A stretch of DNA of 16,118 bases. Source: JBGPEQ01 sp035518775 (GTDB taxonomy: Bacteria > Pseudomonadota > Alphaproteobacteria > Dongiales > Dongiaceae). Position numbers and translations under genes: made by a program. The stretch covers positions 1 to 16,118 of the forward strand of contig DATIXH010000448.1 of NCBI GenBank assembly GCA_035518775.1, written 5' to 3'. Position 1 is the first letter of the stretch. Every line of letters begins with the position of its first letter. The notes beneath the pieces are model-generated. The model was not told where the DNA came from. It made no database searches and worked only from the letters and a program-made list of their open reading frames with translations. Shown here piece after piece: positions 13,346-16,118 of the stretch.

Positions 13346-13819
13346 CTACTTGTCTTCGGCAAGCGCTACGCGCCACTCCCTTGCGACGAGTGCGATCGTT
13401 GTCAGGTCCAGCAGGATCACGCCGGCCAGAGACCAGCTCCAGACGTGCGCGAGCCGGTATAGACTGTAGGCGACGAAGACCAGGAAGAACGTGAGGGCCG
13501 CGGGATAGGCCCAGGACTTGCCCAAGAGCAGGAACGTGGCCAGCGTCACCTTGGCGACGCCGTGGAAGAGCAGGTACGCGGCGATGAACATCTGCGTGCC
13601 GTGACCGAAGCCTGCCGCCCAGCGGGTCAGGAGATTCGCCACGAGGTCGTCGGGATCTTCGGACAGCTCATGGGTCGTCAGCGCCGTTACCAGCGCGACG
13701 ATGGCGCCGGTCTGCACGAACAGAAGAACGATGCCTCCGGCGATTTCGAGGACGCCGTCGAGTCCCTTCAAGACCACCACGACATCGAACAGGCCGCGCA
13801 TCAGCTTGGATCTGGTCAT
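13346..13819 (-). CDS. DUF2127 membrane protein
   Basis: The 157-residue protein has four hydrophobic segments (about 12-48, 74-100, 102-122 and 128-146) and the motifs of the DUF2127 family. These are LKGLDGVLEIAGG (17-29), THELSEDPDDLVANLL (49-64), FHGVAKV (85-91), WAYP (103-106) and a final AREWR. Members are small inner-membrane proteins of unknown function. The ATG at 13819 overlaps the stop of the upstream oxidoreductase gene in an ATGA arrangement, so the two are almost certainly translated from one mRNA, with coupling. That link suggests a shared role, perhaps with a membrane-associated quinone or lipid substrate, but this is inference. The TAG stop is at 13348-13346. Confidence 0.85.
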   Translation of the reverse strand: MTRSKLMRGLFDVVVVLKGLDGVLEIAGGIVLLFVQTGAIVALVTALTTHELSEDPDDLVANLLTRWAAGFGHGTQMFIAAYLLFHGVAKVTLATFLLLGKSWAYPAALTFFLVFVAYSLYRLAHVWSWSLAGVILLDLTTIALVAREWRVALAEDK

Positions 13820-14901
13820 CGTCCTCTCGTTTGTTCGGCACGAGCTCCGCCGCCCTTTTCCTCATCGTGGTATCGCTCGCGCCGCGGCGGAAGGTCCGGG
13901 CACAGGACGAGCTTGCCCTCGAGGCCGCCCGCCTCGATGCGGCGGTGGGCCTCGGCGACCTCGTCGAGCGAGATCCGCTCGGCGACGCGCGGCCCGATGG
14001 CGCCGGTCGCCAGCAGGCCGAAGAGCCGCTCGAGGTCGTCCCGGAACCAGGCGGGATGGCGCGCCCGCATCGCGTTGATCGAGTAGAAGCCGGCCCGCTT
14101 GCCGCCCGGCAACCAACGCCACAGATACAGGCGCGCGATCCACATCACCATGGTGAGCATGCGCCGCCGCGCCTGCACGCCCGCCGAGTAGCCGTAGGCG
14201 CAGAGCAGGCCGCCGCGCTTGAGCGCTGCGAACGAGCGGCGATAACCGTCTTCGGCGACGCCGTCGAAGACGACGTCGAACCCGCCCGGCAGGACGCGGG
14301 TGAAATCCTCGCGGCGGTAGTCGATCGGCGTCGCGCCCAGCGCGCGGACCAGCGCCGCGTGCTCGCCGCGCGCCGTGCCCCACAGCTCGAGGCCGGCCAT
14401 TTTTCCGAGCACGAGCAGCGCCTGCCCGACGGCGCCGGCCGCGCCCTGCACGAGCACGCGCTGGCCGCGCTGCACCCGCGCCGCGCGGTGGAGGAGCTGA
14501 TGCGCGGTCATCCAGCTGAGGATCAGCGTGGCCGCCGCCGCCGCGTCGAGGCCGGCCGGCACGCGGGTCAGCCGGTCGGCCCGGAGCGTGCGATAGGCGG
14601 CGTTCGACCCGATCACCGTCATATCGGCCACGCGGTCGCCGAGCTGAAAGCCGTGCACGCCGTCGCCCAACTGATCGATCTCGCCGACGACGTCGTAGCC
14701 CAGGACGAACGGCAGCCGGAGCGCCGCCGTCTGCGGGTAGAGGTGACGCCGGATCAGCATGTCCGTGTACTCCACGGCCGACGCGAGCACGCGCACCCGC
14801 ACCTCGCCCCGGCCGGCCTGCGGCAGCGGAGCGTCCACCACCTCCAGCCCCTCGGGGCCGCCGAAGCGCCTGACTCGAACGACCCGGTTGCGCGGCTCCA
14901 T
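13816..14901 (-). CDS. Zinc-free MDR oxidoreductase (quinone reductase/VAT-1-like)
   Basis: The 361-residue medium-chain dehydrogenase/reductase is of the NADPH:quinone-oxidoreductase type. The GroES-like half runs from RVRRFGGPEGLEVVDAPLP through LGYDVVGEIDQLGDGVHGFQ. The usual catalytic-zinc cysteine and histidine ligands are absent (EYTDMLIRRHLYP in their place). VLVQGAAGAVGQALLVLGKM holds the Rossmann nucleotide loop GAAGAVG (153-159). A central insertion, RRRMLTMVMWIARLYLWRWL, is hydrophobic and may contact the membrane. It is known from VAT-1-like members. LEGKLVLCP ends the fold, followed by about 25 charged residues beyond the usual end. The ATG at 14901 fits the family N-terminus. 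An ATG at 14988 is in frame but adds 29 unlikely residues. The stop overlaps the DUF2127 start. Actual substrate unknown. Confidence 0.85.
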   Translation of the reverse strand: MEPRNRVVRVRRFGGPEGLEVVDAPLPQAGRGEVRVRVLASAVEYTDMLIRRHLYPQTAALRLPFVLGYDVVGEIDQLGDGVHGFQLGDRVADMTVIGSNAAYRTLRADRLTRVPAGLDAAAAATLILSWMTAHQLLHRAARVQRGQRVLVQGAAGAVGQALLVLGKMAGLELWGTARGEHAALVRALGATPIDYRREDFTRVLPGGFDVVFDGVAEDGYRRSFAALKRGGLLCAYGYSAGVQARRRMLTMVMWIARLYLWRWLPGGKRAGFYSINAMRARHPAWFRDDLERLFGLLATGAIGPRVAERISLDEVAEAHRRIEAGGLEGKLVLCPDLPPRRERYHDEEKGGGARAEQTRGR

Positions 14902-14978
14902 CACGGCCGGATTCCCTGCAACCTCATGAACCGGCGCACGGGCGGCGGGGCAGCCTTCAGCCGCTGCCACCCGCCGTC

Positions 14979-15227
14979 TCACCACCACAGATGCGCCGGC
15001 TCGCAGGAAGGCTTCTTGCCTGGAAAAGCGGTCAGGTCATTGACGAGGATCAACGGCTGAAGATTGTCAATCAACGCGCCATACGCAGTTCGCCATAGGA
15101 ATTTCCAGCATGGCGTAACAGGAATATCTTGGGATGCGCGGCGGGATTGTTGCGGGTCTGTCTCGGGAGCGTCGAGTGACCAGACCTGGCCCCGTTCGTT
15201 GCCATGCGTAAAAACGATTTTACGCAT
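14979..15227 (-). CDS. Doubtful small ORF, 82 residues
   Basis: This minus-strand frame begins MRKIVFTHGNERGQVWSLDA and ends FPGKKPSCEPAHLWW. Its amino acids are balanced, unlike the Arg/Ala-rich shadow frames elsewhere. By eye about 60% of third positions are G or C, well below the neighbouring genes but above the other frames of this spacer. That fits either a recently acquired gene or chance in an AT-richer spacer. No ribosome binding site is seen. The start codon is itself part of the hairpin at 15204-15227, which argues against efficient translation. No family was recognised. It would lie upstream of the oxidoreductase gene on the same strand, ending 77 bp before that gene's start. Confidence 0.25.
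   Translation of the reverse strand: MRKIVFTHGNERGQVWSLDAPETDPQQSRRASQDIPVTPCWKFLWRTAYGALIDNLQPLILVNDLTAFPGKKPSCEPAHLWW
15204..15227. repeat. Perfect inverted repeat, 10-bp arms, 4-base loop
   Basis: ATGCGTAAAA (15204-15213) and TTTTACGCAT (15218-15227) are exact complements around ACGA. The site lies 17 bp upstream of the -35 box of the 15309 gene. It could be an operator for an activator or repressor, or a hairpin in a minus-strand transcript. It lacks a T-run suited to a plus-strand terminator. Confidence 0.7.
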
Positions 15228-15243
15228 CGCTGCTATTCTGCAC

Positions 15244-15272
15244 TTGTATTCGCTCTTTGTTCTAGGTATGAT
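15244..15272 (+). promoter_or_regulatory. Sigma-70-like promoter for the 15309 gene
   Basis: TTGTAT (15244-15249) and TATGAT (15267-15272) are separated by exactly 17 bp and lie in the AT-richer spacer. Transcription would begin near 15279 and leave a leader of about 30 bases carrying AAGGAG. Match and spacing are good for an alphaproteobacterial housekeeping promoter. Confidence 0.65.
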
Positions 15273-15308
15273 ACGTACACCCACCCCACCCACCAAGGAG
15301 CGAATCCC

Positions 15309-16118
15309 ATGACGACTGAGGAAACGATCGCGGATGCGTTGGCGCACGCGGAGGATCTGGCCGTACAGGCGGCGCCCGAGCAGTTGTTGCTCGGTGCCGT
15401 CGACCGGGAGTGTGGCCCGCTCGTACTGGCCGACCTGCTGGCCCACGAGCTGGTCGCCAGCCACCACCTGATGCAGCGCATCGCCGCCGCCACCCACGGC
15501 ATTCTGAATGCCACTGCGCCCGCCGCCCCTGGCGACGAGCCCGCGGAAGCCGCCGGCGCCAGCGCCGCCGGCGACCTCGCGGCCGCCCGCCTCGCCGGCG
15601 TGGCCGGCCGGCTGATGGAGCAGGTGCGGCTCGGCCTGATCGCCCTGCGCCGGGTGCGCCCGGACCTGCCGGAGGACGAGGACGGCATCTGGCTGGCGCT
15701 GCGCTGGGAGGAGGAGCGCTGCTCGCCCGAGGAGCTCGAGCGCCGCGTCGCCGCCGCCAAGGCCGCCCGCGACCGCCTGAATCCGCCGGTTCCCAAGACC
15801 CCGCCGCTCAGCCCCCGCGCCGAGGCCGTCCGCGCCGAGGCCATGGCCGTCGCCGCCGAGCTGGCCGAGGAAGCCGGCGTGGCCGACCTGGCGCTCGCGG
15901 CCGTCGCCGAGCACCGCGGCAAGTCGTTCTTCGCTCGCCTCTTCACCATCGAGCTCGGCGCCATCCACGACCTCACGATGCGGCTCGCCGGCTGCGCCGA
16001 CCGCGCCTTCGAGCACGCGGTCGAGAGCGCCGCCGACCCCGCCCTCGCCCTCCAGCTCTCGACCGTCACCGCCCGCCTCGGCGACCGCTTCCGCCGCGGC
16101 CTGCTCACCCTCCAGCAC
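15309..16118 (+). CDS. Alanine-rich helical protein, unknown family (5' part)
   Basis: The frame opens with ATG at 15309, eight bases after AAGGAG (15295-15300), and stays open for 270 codons to the window edge, so the 3' end is missing. The protein starts MTTEETIADALAHAEDLAVQ and continues with long Ala/Leu/Arg/Glu helices. An Ala/Pro/Gly linker sits near residues 73-95, a PED-EDGIW segment near 123 and a Pro-rich break around LNPPVPKTPPLSP. There is no signal peptide or membrane span. The third positions are overwhelmingly G or C, and a well-formed promoter and ribosome binding site precede it, so it is surely a gene. I do not recognise the family. The long minus-strand frames opposite it are shadows of its codon bias. 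Confidence 0.8.
   Translation, partial: MTTEETIADALAHAEDLAVQAAPEQLLLGAVDRECGPLVLADLLAHELVASHHLMQRIAAATHGILNATAPAAPGDEPAEAAGASAAGDLAAARLAGVAGRLMEQVRLGLIALRRVRPDLPEDEDGIWLALRWEEERCSPEELERRVAAAKAARDRLNPPVPKTPPLSPRAEAVRAEAMAVAAELAEEAGVADLALAAVAEHRGKSFFARLFTIELGAIHDLTMRLAGCADRAFEHAVESAADPALALQLSTVTARLGDRFRRGLLTLQH

Larger units (their letters stand above)
14902..15308. other. 407-bp AT-richer spacer between divergent genes
   Basis: Base composition drops well below that of the neighbouring genes from about 15060 to 15290. The spacer holds a perfect 10-bp-arm hairpin at 15204-15227, a sigma-70-like promoter for the plus-strand gene at 15244-15272, and one doubtful minus-strand ORF (14979-15227). 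The oxidoreductase promoter must also lie here but no clear boxes were found. Confidence 0.55.

Noticed and set aside
14902..14988. Upstream ATG adding 29 residues to the MDR oxidoreductase
   Set aside because: The extension has no family similarity, and the MDR fold begins directly after the ATG at 14901.
15064..15312. Plus-strand 82-codon frame before the 15309 gene
   Set aside because: It runs through the promoter and ribosome binding site of the next gene, has no ribosome binding site of its own, and its third positions are poor in G/C.
15233..16108. Minus-strand frame of about 290 codons opposite the 15309 gene
   Set aside because: The product is dominated by Ser/Ala/Arg and is the antisense shadow of a strongly biased plus-strand gene that has its own promoter and ribosome binding site.

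Overview
The window is GC-rich (well over 60% G+C by eye, third codon positions mostly G or C) and gene-dense. It looks like a chromosomal segment of an alphaproteobacterium. Supporting signs are a full-length GlnD with two C-terminal ACT domains, a PAS_5-type protein and a small DUF1344-like secreted protein, plus dispersed intergenic palindromes of types common in proteobacterial genomes. The genus cannot be fixed from the sequence. No rRNA, tRNA, CRISPR array, insertion sequence or phage gene was seen.

Layout. Positions 1-119 hold the 3' end of a plus-strand gene cut by the window edge. From about 4219 down to 133 runs a minus-strand cluster: pseudouridine kinase (psuK), pseudouridine-5'-phosphate glycosidase (psuG), an unrecognised multi-pass membrane protein 21 bp after psuG, and an AlaC-type aminotransferase. 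PsuK and PsuG together turn pseudouridine into uracil and ribose 5-phosphate, and the membrane protein is a guilt-by-association transport candidate. The psuK-psuG gap carries two dispersed repeats, one of which supplies the psuK stop codon. Positions 4220-4492 contain scraps that look like a rearranged GNAT acetyltransferase. Next come a small sulfotransferase-like gene (+), a glycine-rich lipoprotein gene (-) convergent with it, and divergently the large glnD gene (+), the glutamine-sensing PII uridylyltransferase. A DUF1344-like secreted protein gene follows on the plus strand.

The second half is accessory in character. A PAS-domain gene and a MarR-type regulator lie on the minus strand. 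Divergent from marR is a cysteine-synthase-family PLP enzyme, and convergent with that enzyme, its stop codon only 4 bp away, is a DHA2-type MFS efflux gene. A perfect 20-bp AT-rich palindrome in the marR/PLP-enzyme gap overlaps a consensus TATAAT box and ends two bases from the marR start codon. It is a convincing autoregulatory operator. The MFS gene has its own, different 9-bp-arm palindrome upstream. Next is a repeat-rich spacer with a 25-bp inverted repeat, then a translationally coupled pair on the minus strand: a zinc-free quinone-oxidoreductase-like MDR protein followed by a DUF2127 membrane protein. The last part is a 407-bp AT-richer spacer with a perfect 10-bp-arm hairpin and a well-spaced sigma-70-like promoter. 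That promoter drives a plus-strand alanine-rich helical protein of unknown family, which runs off the window end.

The most interesting items are the MarR operator with an apparently leaderless regulator, the uncharacterised MarR/PLP-enzyme/MFS module, and the internally duplicated membrane protein in the pseudouridine operon.
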